Part shown: piece after piece, positions 27,624 to 36,165 of the stretch
Numbering within the stretch: position 1 is the stretch's first letter
Layout: each line of letters begins with the position of its first letter
NCBI GenBank assembly: GCA_903832285.1
Contig: CAILAY010000009.1
Location: 186,001-250,000 of the forward strand
Length of the DNA stretch: 64,000 nucleotides
Direction of reading: 5' to 3'
DNA from: an uncultured beta proteobacterium
Lineage (GTDB): Bacteria; Pseudomonadota; Gammaproteobacteria; Burkholderiales; Burkholderiaceae_C
Program-made: the position numbers and the translations under genes
The notes under the pieces: model-generated
Database searches by the model: none
What the model saw: only the letters and a program-made list of their open reading frames with translations
What the model was told of the DNA's origin: nothing

Positions 27624-28307
27624 TTACTTCCTGCGCAACCAGACGATACAGCGCTCCGCATCCAGGCCCGGAACAACCAGTGGTTCCACGTGAAACACTT
27701 GCACGCTTTCAGCCAGCGCCACCAACTCCTCGGTCGGGATCTTCCCTTTCATTGCGAGCCAGACGCCGTCGGCAGCCAGCGTATTGGAAGACCACGCGGT
27801 GAAGTCGACCAAGGATGAAAAGGCTCGGGAGCAGACCACGTCGTACATTGCGGTCAGCGCTTCAATCCGACCGTGTACGGCACGCAGATTCGGTAGTTTG
27901 AGCGTCACCGATACCTGCTGGATGAAGGCTGCCTTCTTGCCCACGGCATCGATGCAGGTGACGGAAATCTCAGGGCAACAAATGGCGATGACCACACCCG
28001 GCAAACCCGCGCCTGAACCGACGTCCAGCAGCTGAAGCGGCACCACCCCTTGCACTGCCCGTTGCGCCATCCATCGTCGCAGGGGCGCAAGCACGGCCAG
28101 ACTGTCGGCGAGGTGCAGAGTCAGCATCGCGTCCGCGTCGCGTACGGCGGTCAGGTTATAGACCTTGTTCCAACGCTCGATCAGCGCCAGATAACCGATC
28201 AGCAGCGCGCTATCCCCGTCGGACAGAGACCAGTCCAACTTGCGCGCGATGCCCTGCAAACGTGCTTGGCGTTCACTCTGGATTGGGGTAGCTTGAAGTT
28301 CGGACAT
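27624..28307 (-). CDS. rsmG: 16S rRNA (guanine527-N7)-methyltransferase RsmG
   Basis: A 227-residue SAM-dependent enzyme with motif I LLDVGSGAGLPGVVIAI and the downstream CIDAVGKKAAFIQQV and CSRAFSSL segments typical of RsmG (GidB). It methylates G527 of 16S rRNA. The ATG at 28307 gives the normal family start. A parS-like site is embedded in its 3' part. Confidence 0.95.
   Translation of the reverse strand: MSELQATPIQSERQARLQGIARKLDWSLSDGDSALLIGYLALIERWNKVYNLTAVRDADAMLTLHLADSLAVLAPLRRWMAQRAVQGVVPLQLLDVGSGAGLPGVVIAICCPEISVTCIDAVGKKAAFIQQVSVTLKLPNLRAVHGRIEALTAMYDVVCSRAFSSLVDFTAWSSNTLAADGVWLAMKGKIPTEELVALAESVQVFHVEPLVVPGLDAERCIVWLRRK
27682..27697. other. parS-like site inside rsmG
   Basis: GGTTCCACGTGAAACA differs from the parS consensus TGTTNCACGTGNAACA only at the first base. 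It lies inside the coding sequence of rsmG, 0.7 kb from parA. Confidence 0.72.
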
Positions 28308-28382
28308 GGCGGGGGTTCTGATGAAGGGAAATGAATCATTGCACCGGCTTCCTGAAACACCAACCGCATGCAACTGCGTTCG

Positions 28383-29033
28383 TCAGGGTGAACTGTTCCA
28401 GCAATTGGCGCTCTTCCCCTTCGCATGAACCCAATAGCGATTGTTGCCGGTCAGACCCAGGCCGCGCTGCCCCTGCATTCCCCAAGCACCCGGGGCGTCC
28501 AGGAACTCAGCCATGCGCCAGCTTGGGCCCAACTCTTTTTCGCACATGGCCGACGCGGCGGCCACCGACTCCAGAACCGCCCCCATCACCGGCTGAGTGG
28601 CGCCCAGACTGCCACGCGTCCAGCTCGGGTAGAGGGCTGGATCTGCACCGACCGGCAGGTCCAACTCTCCCGCCTTGGAACACAGGACGGGCAACACGGT
28701 TCGGCAGGACGTGTCTCCCTGGTAAGGGTTGCACGCATCCTTGAGCGGTCGATCTACTTGCGCAGGTTCTCCCTGGCAACTCAGAGAAACCGCATCGGTC
28801 GCCAGATTGGGGGCGTTCACCACTGCGAAAGTCAGTCCGTAGCCAATGGGCACCGCGACCACAGCGGGAATTTCTGCCCGTGCCGGGGAGAATGCCGGCG
28901 ACCCCAAGGGGCTCGCGCCCTGGGTGGGCGGCGCCACCTTGGAAATTACCTGGATCGCTTTGTGCCTGGCGAAGCCAAGCGCGGCGAAGCCGAGCGCTAC
29001 GATAGCGGCCATCAACCAGATCCATCGATTCAT
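28383..29033 (-). CDS. Conserved-looking hypothetical protein, membrane-anchored, between mnmG and rsmG
   Basis: A 216-residue protein I cannot assign to a named family. One N-terminal membrane segment ([17 protein letters not shown], residues 4-20) points to an envelope protein with the rest outside the cytoplasm. The body contains six or more cysteines ([40 protein letters not shown]) that could form disulphides, and it ends with [19 protein letters not shown]. The ATG at 29033 overlaps the mnmG stop (ATGA), so it is translationally coupled to mnmG. AGGGAAG lies upstream. Confidence 0.75.
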   Translation of the reverse strand: MNRWIWLMAAIVALGFAALGFARHKAIQVISKVAPPTQGASPLGSPAFSPARAEIPAVVAVPIGYGLTFAVVNAPNLATDAVSLSCQGEPAQVDRPLKDACNPYQGDTSCRTVLPVLCSKAGELDLPVGADPALYPSWTRGSLGATQPVMGAVLESVAAASAMCEKELGPSWRMAEFLDAPGAWGMQGQRGLGLTGNNRYWVHAKGKSANCWNSSP

Positions 29034-30991
29034 GACCACTTCTTCCCTGCAACACCCTTGAAACCGCTTTTCTTCAGATGGACCAGCAATAACGATATTG
29101 CCGCCGGAGTCACGCCCGGGATGCGTGATGCCTGTCCCAAAGTTTCAGGGCGGTGCTGCTTGAGTTTTTGCCGTGCCTCATAGCTCAGCGCGGTGACCTG
29201 CAGATAGTCCAGCTCGGCTGGAAGCCTCAGATTTTCAAAATGCGCTGCGCGCTCCACCTCGCCCTTTTGTCGCTCGATGTAGCCGGAATACTTGGCATTG
29301 ATTTCCACTTGCTCGACCACCGACTGCGCAAACAGATCCAGATCCGGCGCCGAGACGATGGCCAGCTCTGCGCTTGCAAAACGACCCCCCTCCAGCGACA
29401 TCAGGCTGGAGTAATTCACATCGGGCCGACGCAGTAGTTCCGACAGCGGATACTCATGCTCGATAGCCTTGCCCAGCACGCGCTCCGATTCAGCGGCGGC
29501 CAGGTTCTGCGGGCTAACCCAGATCGACTTAAGGCGTTCTGTTTCACGTGAAACAGCATCGCGCTTGCGGCTGAAAGCGTCCCAGCGCGCGTCATCCACC
29601 AGCCCCAAGCGACGCCCGGTTTCGGTCAGACGCATATCGGCGTTGTCCTCGCGCAGTTGCAGACGGAACTCGGCCCGGCTGGTGAACATGCGATAGGGCT
29701 CGGTCACCCCTTGCGTGATGAGGTCGTCCACCAGCACGCCCAGATAGGCTTCATCACGCCGCGGCACCCAGGGCTCCAGTTCCCGGCATTGCAATGCAGC
29801 ATTGATGCCGGCGAACAGGCCCTGGGCCGCAGCCTCTTCGTAACCGGTCGTGCCGTTGATTTGCCCGGCAAAGAACAGGCCGCTCAAATGCCGGGTTTCG
29901 AAGCTGCTCTTGAGTTTCCTCGGATCGAAGTAGTCGTACTCAATGGCATAGCCGGGTCGCAAAATGTGCGCGTTTTCCAGACCCTTCATTGAGCGCACCA
30001 AGGCGTACTGGATGTCAAAAGGCAGACTGGTGGAAATGCCGTTGGGGTAGTACTCGTTTGTCGTGAGGCCCTCGGGCTCCAAAAAGATCTGGTGGCTAAG
30101 CCGGTCAGCAAAGCGGCTCACTTTGTCCTCCACGCTGGGGCAGTAACGCGGTCCCACGCCTTCAATCTTGCCGGTGTACATGGGGCTGCGATCAAAGCCG
30201 CTACGGATGATGGCGTGCGTGCGCTCGTTCGTGTGCGTGATCCAGCATGGCAGCTGGCGGGGGTGCATGCCGGTGCGCCCCATGAAGCTGAACACCGGCA
30301 CCGACTGCCCCTCCCCGCCGGGCATGCCGTCACCTGGCTGCTCCGCGCACTGGCTGAAGTCGATCGAGCGACCGTCCAAGCGTGGTGGTGTGCCGGTCTT
30401 CAGGCGCCCCTGCGGCAGCTTGAGTTCCTTGAGCCGCGCACTCAAGCTGGCCGCCGGAGGATCACCCGCTCGGCCGGCGGCATAGTTGTTCAAGCCAACG
30501 TGGATCTTGCCATCCAGAAAGGTGCCCGCCGTCAGCACCACGGTGCGGGTGCGAAAAGCGATGCCCACCTGCGTCATTGCGCCCACGACGCGATCGCCCT
30601 GCACCATCAGGTCGTCCACCGCCTGTTGAAACAGCCAGAGATTAGGCTGGTTTTCCAGGAGTTTGCGAATCGCCGCCTTGTACAGCAATCGATCCGCCTG
30701 CGCCCGCGTCGCGCGCACCGCCGGCCCCTTGGAACTGTTGAGAATTCGAAACTGGATGCCGGCCTCGTCGGTGGCCAAGGCCATCGCGCCGCCCAGCGCA
30801 TCGACCTCCTTCACCAGATGGCCCTTGCCAATCCCGCCAATGGACGGATTGCAGCTCATCTGACCCAGGGTCTCGATATTGTGCGTGAGTAGCAGTGTCT
30901 TGCAGCCCATGCGTGCCGCTGCCAATGCCGCCTCGCAGCCGGCGTGGCCGCCGCCAACCACGATCACATCAAATTCTTGGGCGTATTGCAT
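29030..30991 (-). CDS. mnmG: tRNA uridine-5-carboxymethylaminomethyl(34) synthesis enzyme MnmG
   Basis: A 653-residue FAD protein with the Rossmann motif [19 protein letters not shown] at residues 11-29, the GidA segments [21 protein letters not shown] (split over a turn) and [13 protein letters not shown], and the C-terminal YSGYIERQ. With MnmE it makes cmnm5U34 in tRNA. The ATG at 30991 matches the conserved family start. A perfect parS sequence lies within it. The IS21 element sits 313 bp upstream of its start, oriented towards it. Confidence 0.96.
   Translation of the reverse strand: MQYAQEFDVIVVGGGHAGCEAALAAARMGCKTLLLTHNIETLGQMSCNPSIGGIGKGHLVKEVDALGGAMALATDEAGIQFRILNSSKGPAVRATRAQADRLLYKAAIRKLLENQPNLWLFQQAVDDLMVQGDRVVGAMTQVGIAFRTRTVVLTAGTFLDGKIHVGLNNYAAGRAGDPPAASLSARLKELKLPQGRLKTGTPPRLDGRSIDFSQCAEQPGDGMPGGEGQSVPVFSFMGRTGMHPRQLPCWITHTNERTHAIIRSGFDRSPMYTGKIEGVGPRYCPSVEDKVSRFADRLSHQIFLEPEGLTTNEYYPNGISTSLPFDIQYALVRSMKGLENAHILRPGYAIEYDYFDPRKLKSSFETRHLSGLFFAGQINGTTGYEEAAAQGLFAGINAALQCRELEPWVPRRDEAYLGVLVDDLITQGVTEPYRMFTSRAEFRLQLREDNADMRLTETGRRLGLVDDARWDAFSRKRDAVSRETERLKSIWVSPQNLAAAESERVLGKAIEHEYPLSELLRRPDVNYSSLMSLEGGRFASAELAIVSAPDLDLFAQSVVEQVEINAKYSGYIERQKGEVERAAHFENLRLPAELDYLQVTALSYEARQKLKQHRPETLGQASRIPGVTPAAISLLLVHLKKSGFKGVAGKKWS
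29540..29555. other. Perfect parS site inside mnmG
   Basis: TGTTTCACGTGAAACA is a perfect 16-bp palindrome identical to the bacterial ParB-binding consensus. It is within the mnmG coding sequence, about 4 kb from parB. Confidence 0.92.
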
Positions 30992-31298
30992 GTTTTTGGC
31001 TCGAAGCCGGTTCCGTGAACAGTCCGGTATCAATGAGGCGGGCATCGCCACAGGAGCATTGCACCGGCACTGTGCCGCAAGCTTTGGCGGCGCGCGAACA
31101 GGAATGAAATCCAAGGTCCGGACTGCGCGAGATTTTACCCGCGGCACTGAATATCGGTGCGCCGGTCAAGCGCTGCCACAATATCAAAGAAATTCCTTTC
31201 ATGAACCGCAGCGCTTCCCGGTCAAAACATGAAAGCTTGCGTAATACCCAACATGAATCGAACGCCTTCGCTTCCGGCAGCTTGACACGCCCGGGGCC
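30992..31298. other. mnmG upstream region
   Basis: About 307 bp between the mnmG start and the IS21 target site. I see no convincing gene. It should hold the native mnmG promoter, but no -35/-10 pair has both a good match and good spacing. A TTGACA on the plus strand at 31282-31287 has no matching -10 box. Confidence 0.4.
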
Positions 31299-31304
31299 AT
31301 TTAC
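31299..31304. repeat. Target-site duplication ATTTAC (left copy)
   Basis: ATTTAC directly abuts the left TG end of the IS21 element and is repeated at 34280-34285 after its right CA end. IS21 elements make 4-8 bp duplications, so this marks the insertion. Confidence 0.85.
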
Positions 31305-31306
31305 TG

Positions 31307-31350
31307 CGTATTCCGGCGATCGTGACCACCGATTCCGGTCGATCGTGACC
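31307..31350. repeat. Left-end IS21 repeats (two units)
   Basis: Two adjacent inverted copies of the terminal unit, ending CGATCGTGACC, at about 31307-31327 and 31328-31350. The outer copy lacks one base relative to the right-end unit. Confidence 0.85.
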
Positions 31351-31657
31351 GGTTGCGCAGCGTGCAAGAGTTGCGCTGCGCAGATTGTATGGTGGGAGTT
31401 GCGCACGGCTTCAAATCATGCCCGCTCAGGATGTTTTGGCTTCCCTTCTTTTGGGGTCAATGGGTCTGGGGGTGGGGCCACCGGGCGTAGCCCGTAGGGG
31501 CGGGGCAGGACGCTGCACCGGGCAAGCGTGAGCGCGTCAGGCCGAAGGCGTATGACCGGGGAGCGGTGGGCAACTGATGCACCGGTGCGCAGCACCGGCT
31601 GTCCACAGGCCCGTCCTGTGGACAGATCAGTTATCCACGGCGGGCGCGCGATTGTGC
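31328..31657. other. Non-coding left part of the IS21 element
   Basis: About 330 bp between the left terminal repeats and the istB stop. It is GC-rich and has two strong hairpins: GCGCAGCG pairing with CGCTGCGC at 31355-31381, and TGTCCACAGG pairing with CCTGTGGACA at 31600-31624, 34 bp after istB. The second could stop istB transcripts, but it lacks a T run. No gene is visible. Confidence 0.55.
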
Positions 31658-32398
31658 TCAATCAGTCGGTTGTGAGTTCGGCCGCAAGGAGTCGCCGCTG
31701 AGGTTGAAGCGATGATGCTTTTGCATGATGCGGTCCAGAATTGCATCGGCGATGGTGGGGTCACCGATCCATGCATGCCAGTGTTCAATGGGCAACTGGC
31801 TGGTGATGATGGTGGCCTTATTGGCAGCGCGGTCATCGATGATTTCCATGAGGTCGGCCCGCGTCTGACTATCGATGCCCGCCATTCCCCAATCGTCAAG
31901 CAGCAGCACGTCTGTCTTGGCCAAGGCGATCAGCCACTTGCCAAACGTGCCGTTGCCGTGGCGAATGCGTAACTCCTCACCCAGACGTGGCACACGCTGG
32001 TACAACGCGGTGTGCCCGCGCCTGCAGGCGTACTGAGCCAAGGCGCAGGCCAACCAGGTCTTGCCAGTACCCGTCAGGCCGCTGATGAGCACGCTGTGGC
32101 CATTCTGGATCCAGTTGCCCAACGCCAGGCTCATCACGGCGCTACGTTCCAGGCCGCGCCCGGCGCGGGTGTCAATATCCTCAATGCATGCCTGGGGGAA
32201 CTTCAGGTTTGCCTCTTTGAGAAGGCGTGCCCGGCGCTTGTCGCTGCGCCAGTGGACCTCGCGGTCCACCAGCAGGCTGAACCTCTCCTCAAAGCTCATG
32301 GCCGTCATGCCCGGCTGGGTGAGTTGCTCCTGCAGGCTTGTCGCCATGCCAGCGAGTTTGAGGTCGCGCAATTGCTCCAGTGTCGTGTTCATCATCAT
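31658..32398 (-). CDS. istB: IS21 transposition helper ATPase IstB
   Basis: A 246-residue AAA+ ATPase related to DnaC. Walker A is GLTGTGKTW near residues 107-115 and Walker B is DVLLLDDWGM. The ATG at 32398 follows AAGGAA with good spacing; two more ATG codons follow at once. IstB forms a filament on target DNA and recruits IstA. It starts 68 bp after istA instead of overlapping it, so it depends on its own ribosome site. Confidence 0.94.
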   Translation of the reverse strand: MMMNTTLEQLRDLKLAGMATSLQEQLTQPGMTAMSFEERFSLLVDREVHWRSDKRRARLLKEANLKFPQACIEDIDTRAGRGLERSAVMSLALGNWIQNGHSVLISGLTGTGKTWLACALAQYACRRGHTALYQRVPRLGEELRIRHGNGTFGKWLIALAKTDVLLLDDWGMAGIDSQTRADLMEIIDDRAANKATIITSQLPIEHWHAWIGDPTIADAILDRIMQKHHRFNLSGDSLRPNSQPTD

Positions 32399-32466
32399 GG
32401 GGTATTCCTTGGTATTTGGGTTTTTGTTGTCGTTGCTGTGGGCGCCAGCGCCCGGGTGCACTGCCA

Positions 32467-33969
32467 TCATTGGTAGTAGGCTGCACCGCGCACATTGGCG
32501 TGCGCCGGACTGACCCACTGCGCCGGGGTGCTGGGTTCCACCAGATCACGTCCATTGGCCAGGATGTCGCGCACGTGGCTGGCCTTGGTGGTGCCCAACT
32601 CCAGAGCGATCACACAGGCTGCCTCCAGCCTTGGCTTGCCAAAGCGCTTGGCCAACGACAGCAGCGCCAGACAGGCCCGGTAGGCATGCTCGGGATGTTG
32701 GCGCGCCGCCAACATGCGCTTGACCAGGCTGCCCGTGGCCACGCCAATGTCCACACCCCAATGGATCAGCCGCTCTGGGCTCCATTGCATGTGTGCGCGG
32801 TGGGCTTCTGGCAGGTGCTCGGGTAAGGTGGTGAACTTGCCTTTGTGGGCACTGCGCGCATGGCTTGCCACCCGCTGACCTCGGTGCAGAACCTCTACGC
32901 AACGTTGTGTTGCGCGCACCTCCATCGACTGCCCGATCAGTGGGTGGGGCACGCTGTAGTAGTGCTCATCGAACTGGATGTGCGAGTCGATATGTGCCTT
33001 TACCGTCTTGAATTCGGCCAGCTCCCAGGCCTGCAGTGGCAGGGCTCGCAGGGCCGGTGCGTCGATCTGGGCAAAGACACTGGCGCGGCTGCCGGGGAGC
33101 TTCTGGAACGGCTTGTTGTTGAGCTGCTGTAGCAGCGCAACGATGGCTTCGTTGACGTCATCGACCGTCTCAAACCGGTGGTGGCGAAGACGCATCAGAA
33201 TCCAGCGCTCAACGACCTGCACGGCCGATTCGGCCTTGGCTTTATCCTGCGGCCGACGTGGCCGCGCTGGCAGCACAGAGGTGTTGTAGTGTCGTGCGAA
33301 TTCCTGCACCGTGTCGTTGGCTCTGGGTTCGTAGCGGTCCGGGTTGGCGATCAGGGCCTTGGGGTTGTCGGGGACGACGAGCTCGGGACTGCCGCCATAA
33401 AACCGCAGGGCCTGGGCCGTCGCACCCAGCCAGTCGGCCATGGTCTCGCGTGGGGTGGCATAGGCGAAGGTGTAGCCAGAGGCCCCCATCGCCGCGACAA
33501 AGATGTGGGCTCGGTTGCCGTCTGCCAGGGCCACCGTGGGGCCGGCGTAATCGATGAAGAGCTTCTCGCCAGCACGGTGGACCTGGCGCATGGAGCGCTT
33601 GAGGGTTTTGGCGTATCGGCGGTAGTTCTCACAGAACTGTGAATAGCTGTGGATCGTCGCGTCCGGGTGGCGCTCGCTGTGCTCCTGCCACAGCAGCATC
33701 AGCGTCATGCCCTTGCGCCGTAGCTCCTGGTGCATTTGGGCGAAGTCGGGGGCAACAAAGCTACTGGCGCGCGCAAGTGAGCCCAGCAAACGGTGGTGCA
33801 GGTCGGTCTCACTCAACGGTTCGATCTGGGGCCAGTACAGGCCGGCGTCGCTGGCCAGTTTGATGTATTTGGCAACGACCCCCTTGGAGAGGCCAAGCGC
33901 GGCTGCAATGTGCCGCTGAGAGTGGTGGAGTTCGAGTTTGAGACGCAGGACGTCTTTGATCTGACGCAT
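32467..33969 (-). CDS. istA: IS21 transposase IstA
   Basis: A 500-residue transposase. It starts with a helix-turn-helix (SQRHIAAALGLSKGVVAKYI), followed by the DDE catalytic core with D140 (LFIDYAGPT), D201 (LVVPDNPKALI) and E247 (KAKAESAV). The C-terminal part has the HYYSVPHPLIG motif typical of IstA. The ATG at 33969 follows AAGGATC; a TTG 24 bp earlier is a poorer choice. No stop or frameshift is visible, so the element looks active. Confidence 0.95.
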   Translation of the reverse strand: MRQIKDVLRLKLELHHSQRHIAAALGLSKGVVAKYIKLASDAGLYWPQIEPLSETDLHHRLLGSLARASSFVAPDFAQMHQELRRKGMTLMLLWQEHSERHPDATIHSYSQFCENYRRYAKTLKRSMRQVHRAGEKLFIDYAGPTVALADGNRAHIFVAAMGASGYTFAYATPRETMADWLGATAQALRFYGGSPELVVPDNPKALIANPDRYEPRANDTVQEFARHYNTSVLPARPRRPQDKAKAESAVQVVERWILMRLRHHRFETVDDVNEAIVALLQQLNNKPFQKLPGSRASVFAQIDAPALRALPLQAWELAEFKTVKAHIDSHIQFDEHYYSVPHPLIGQSMEVRATQRCVEVLHRGQRVASHARSAHKGKFTTLPEHLPEAHRAHMQWSPERLIHWGVDIGVATGSLVKRMLAARQHPEHAYRACLALLSLAKRFGKPRLEAACVIALELGTTKASHVRDILANGRDLVEPSTPAQWVSPAHANVRGAAYYQ

Positions 33970-34140
33970 AGTGATCCTTCGGGTATCGGGCAAGTCGGCT
34001 CCAGCAAAAGCTGCTGAGACTAGCCCGTTCGGGGTGGGACAAATATGCGCAGCTCCTCACGCTGCTTATCGATTCGAGTGGAACCGCGGCCTGTTCCCAC
34101 GCAGGCGAAGTGAACGGGCAAAGAGGGTCCGCCACCAACC

Positions 34141-34278
34141 GGTCACGGTAAACCGGAATCGGTGGTCACGATAAACCAGAATGCCTGGTCACGATCGGTC
34201 GGAATGAGCGGTCACGATCCACCAGAATCGCCGGTCACGATAAACCGGAACGGGTGGTCACGATCGACCGGAATACCC
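34141..34278. repeat. Six tandem 23-bp repeats at the right end of the IS21 element
   Basis: Units begin at 34141, 34164, 34187, 34210, 34233 and 34256, each 23 bp, with consensus GGTCACGATNNACCGGAAT plus four variable bases. All face the same way, and the last forms the terminal inverted repeat. They are probably IstA binding sites. Confidence 0.92.
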
Positions 34279-34279
34279 A

Positions 34280-34285
34280 ATTTAC
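34280..34285. repeat. Target-site duplication ATTTAC (right copy)
   Basis: Direct repeat of 31299-31304 immediately after the CA end of the IS21 element. Confidence 0.85.
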
Positions 34286-34513
34286 CCCTTGGTGCAAAAA
34301 AACGCCCTTATGATCCTGCGCCTCAAACGCTACTTCATCACCACCGCCAGCGAGACCTTCTGCGACAGCACCAAAGCGATTTCGAGCCGGGTTTCCGGTT
34401 CTCCCGACCTATGCCGCCCCCGGAACTGGCGGCGCTGCTGCGTAATAATGCGAAGCAGTCAGCGTCGCCAAACGCCGTCGATCTCTTCCTCAACTTGCGC
34501 TTGGATTCCACGC

Positions 34514-35173
34514 ATGCACACCTGTTTTAAGCGCCACGTCGCCACATTGCTTTGCGCCTTGGGCGCCACCCTGTTCGCAGGTTCGTGCCTTGCCGGCCGC
34601 CCTTTGAGCGTGGACGACGCCAACGTCGACGATGTGAGTACTGGCCACGTCGAAACCTGGTACGGGCGCCAAAGCGGCCACAGCAACAACTGGACCGCAG
34701 CACCGGCCTACGCGGTGGCCTCGGGAGTGGAAATTGACGGCCTGGTATCGCGCGACAGCAGCGCTGCCGTCAACAGCGGGGCCGTACAGATCAAGCTGCG
34801 CCTGACCGAGTCGCGCAGCGATGGTTGCAACTTTGCCGGCACGCTTGGCCTGAGCCGCGCCAGCGGGGACCCGACAAGCACGCCCTACCTGAACGCCATC
34901 GCCACATGCAATATGCACGGCGGAGCGGTACACCTCAATCTGGGTGCACAACACGCCGCCTCAAATGCCACGATCCGGACCTGGGGCGTAGCCTACGAGC
35001 GGGAGTTGGGGGCGATCACCGGCCACGTCGAATACTTTGGTCAGCAACAGGCGCGGCCCACGGCTCAAGTCGGACTGCGCAGCGAAGTCGTCAAGAACAT
35101 CCAACTGGATGGCACCCTCGGCCGCAGCGGCAGGGATACTGTCTGCAGCTTGGGAATGAAATTCATGTTTTGA
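34514..35173 (+). CDS. Small exported, outer-membrane-like protein of unknown function
   Basis: A 219-residue protein with a signal peptide (LLCALGATLFAGSCLAG, cut near residue 28). The rest is rich in alternating polar/hydrophobic stretches and ends MKFMF, with a C-terminal aromatic residue typical of beta-barrel outer-membrane proteins. The HVETWYGRQ and GHVEYFGQQQ segments resemble weakly conserved outer-membrane 'transporter-like' proteins. The ATG at 34514 was chosen because it starts the signal peptide; the frame stays open upstream almost to the IS end. No family name can be given. Confidence 0.65.
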   Translation: MHTCFKRHVATLLCALGATLFAGSCLAGRPLSVDDANVDDVSTGHVETWYGRQSGHSNNWTAAPAYAVASGVEIDGLVSRDSSAAVNSGAVQIKLRLTESRSDGCNFAGTLGLSRASGDPTSTPYLNAIATCNMHGGAVHLNLGAQHAASNATIRTWGVAYERELGAITGHVEYFGQQQARPTAQVGLRSEVVKNIQLDGTLGRSGRDTVCSLGMKFMF

Positions 35174-35213
35174 GCGCGCTGGGCCTGCGCATCATGACCG
35201 ATACACTGAGCCC

Positions 35214-35864
35214 ATGATCGACCCCACCCAACTCTATCCCGCTCTCGCCGGCGTGCAGCCTGCATTGGCCGCGGTAGGTTCGTCCATTGGGCCGATGCAG
35301 GTACCTGCGGGTACCGTGCTGTTCGACGAGAACGCCCCCTGCCAAGGCTTTCCCATGTTGCTTGAGGGCGAGGTCAGGGTATCGCGCAGTTCGGGCGACG
35401 GCCGTTCACTGGAGTTGTACCGCGTTGTTCCGGGCGAGTTGTGTCTCGTGTCCAGCGCCTGCCTGTTCCGTAGCCAACCCCTGTCGGCATGCGGCGTCAC
35501 CACCAAGCCCAGTTCACTGCTGCTGATCCCGCCGTCGGTGTTCGCAAGCTGGTTGGAAGAACCCGCGTTTCGGGACAGCGTTTTGGGGCTGTTTGCAGAA
35601 CGCATGGCCGACCTCACGGCGCTGGTCGATGCAGTCGCGTTTCGCAAACTCGATCAGCGCCTCGCTGCTGCACTGCTGGGTCGAGGTTCCGTCGTAGACA
35701 CAACCCATCAAGCCCTGGCTGACGAACTGGGAACGGTGCGCGAGATCGTGACGCGCCTGTTGCGTCGTTTCGAACGCGAAGGCTGGGTTGAACTGGCACG
35801 CGAGCAGATCCGAATCCTGGACGCGGCAGGTCTGCGCGCCCAAGCCGGAAGCGACCCCCGCTGA
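35214..35864 (+). CDS. Crp/Fnr-family transcriptional regulator
   Basis: A 216-residue protein with an N-terminal cyclic-nucleotide-type beta barrel and a C-terminal winged helix. The recognition helix reads TVREIVTRLLRRFE with R176, E177 and R181 at the positions of Crp R180, E181 and R185, predicting a TGTGA-type half-site. Cysteines at 43, 77, 83 and 93 do not fit the Fnr iron-sulphur pattern, and the residues that bind cAMP are not evident, so the signal is unknown. A matching palindrome lies 14 bp after its stop, in front of the DUF2892 gene. Confidence 0.9.
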   Translation: MIDPTQLYPALAGVQPALAAVGSSIGPMQVPAGTVLFDENAPCQGFPMLLEGEVRVSRSSGDGRSLELYRVVPGELCLVSSACLFRSQPLSACGVTTKPSSLLLIPPSVFASWLEEPAFRDSVLGLFAERMADLTALVDAVAFRKLDQRLAAALLGRGSVVDTTHQALADELGTVREIVTRLLRRFEREGWVELAREQIRILDAAGLRAQAGSDPR

Positions 35865-35877
35865 ATGACCAAGGTGT

Positions 35878-35891
35878 GTGACTTGTGTCAC
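35878..35891. promoter_or_regulatory. Crp/Fnr-type operator palindrome before the DUF2892 gene
   Basis: GTGACTTGTGTCAC is a perfect palindrome with Crp spacing, centred about 70 bp upstream of the DUF2892 start. The same 14 bases, and a following GACA, occur upstream of ccoG at the same distance. The adjacent regulator is the obvious candidate binder. Confidence 0.7.
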
Positions 35892-35953
35892 CGACACAGG
35901 CGCGCGATATGCGGTCAAATTGCAGCCTCACAACAACTTCCCTGGAGACACCC

Positions 35954-36151
35954 ATGACACTCAACATCGGCGGCACTGACCGCATCATTCGCATCGTCGC
36001 AGGCCTGCTCCTTACCGGCCTGGCTGCCACCGGCGCCGTCGGTTGGTGGGGTTGGCTGGGCATCGTCCTCCTTGCCACTGGCGCGATCGGCTGGTGCCCG
36101 CCCTACGCCATCTTCGGCATCAGTACCTGCGCGACGAAACCCAAGGCCTGA
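35954..36151 (+). CDS. DUF2892 (YgaP-like) small membrane protein
   Basis: A 65-residue protein beginning MTLNIGGTDRIIRIVAGLLL, the typical DUF2892 start. Two membrane helices follow, and a WCPPYAIFGISTC segment carries two cysteines. In other bacteria this domain is found beside rhodanese or in redox/sulphur contexts, but a role is not established. The ATG at 35954 is preceded by CTGGAG. It is downstream of the Crp-type site and is probably controlled by it. Confidence 0.88.
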   Translation: MTLNIGGTDRIIRIVAGLLLTGLAATGAVGWWGWLGIVLLATGAIGWCPPYAIFGISTCATKPKA

Positions 36152-36165
36152 AGAAGCGTTGCCGC

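Larger units (their letters stand above)
31305..34279 (-). mobile_element. Complete IS21-family insertion sequence
   Basis: The element is 2975 bp. It starts TGCGTATTCCGG and ends CCGGAATACCCA, giving the TG...CA ends of the IS21 family and imperfect terminal inverted repeats. It is flanked by ATTTAC on both sides. It carries istA and istB in the usual order, both open and apparently intact, transcribed leftwards towards mnmG. Multiple 23-bp repeats lie at the two ends (two left, six right), as expected for IstA binding sites. It inserted between mnmG and a small exported-protein gene and does not interrupt a recognisable gene. Both copies of the duplication are identical, which suggests a fairly recent insertion. 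Confidence 0.93.

Noticed and set aside
31631-31639. TTATCCACG, a near-perfect DnaA box
   Set aside because: It is a single copy inside the IS21 element with no cluster of boxes or AT-rich tract.
31305-34279. CRISPR-like array at the IS right end
   Set aside because: The 23-bp units are directly tandem with no spacers and are the terminal repeats of the IS21 element.
34289-34513. N-terminal extension of the exported protein
   Set aside because: The signal peptide starts at 34514; the upstream part has no family match and abuts the IS edge.
35214-35864. Oxygen-sensing Fnr with an iron-sulphur cluster
   Set aside because: The cysteine positions do not match Fnr; only the general Crp/Fnr fold is supported.
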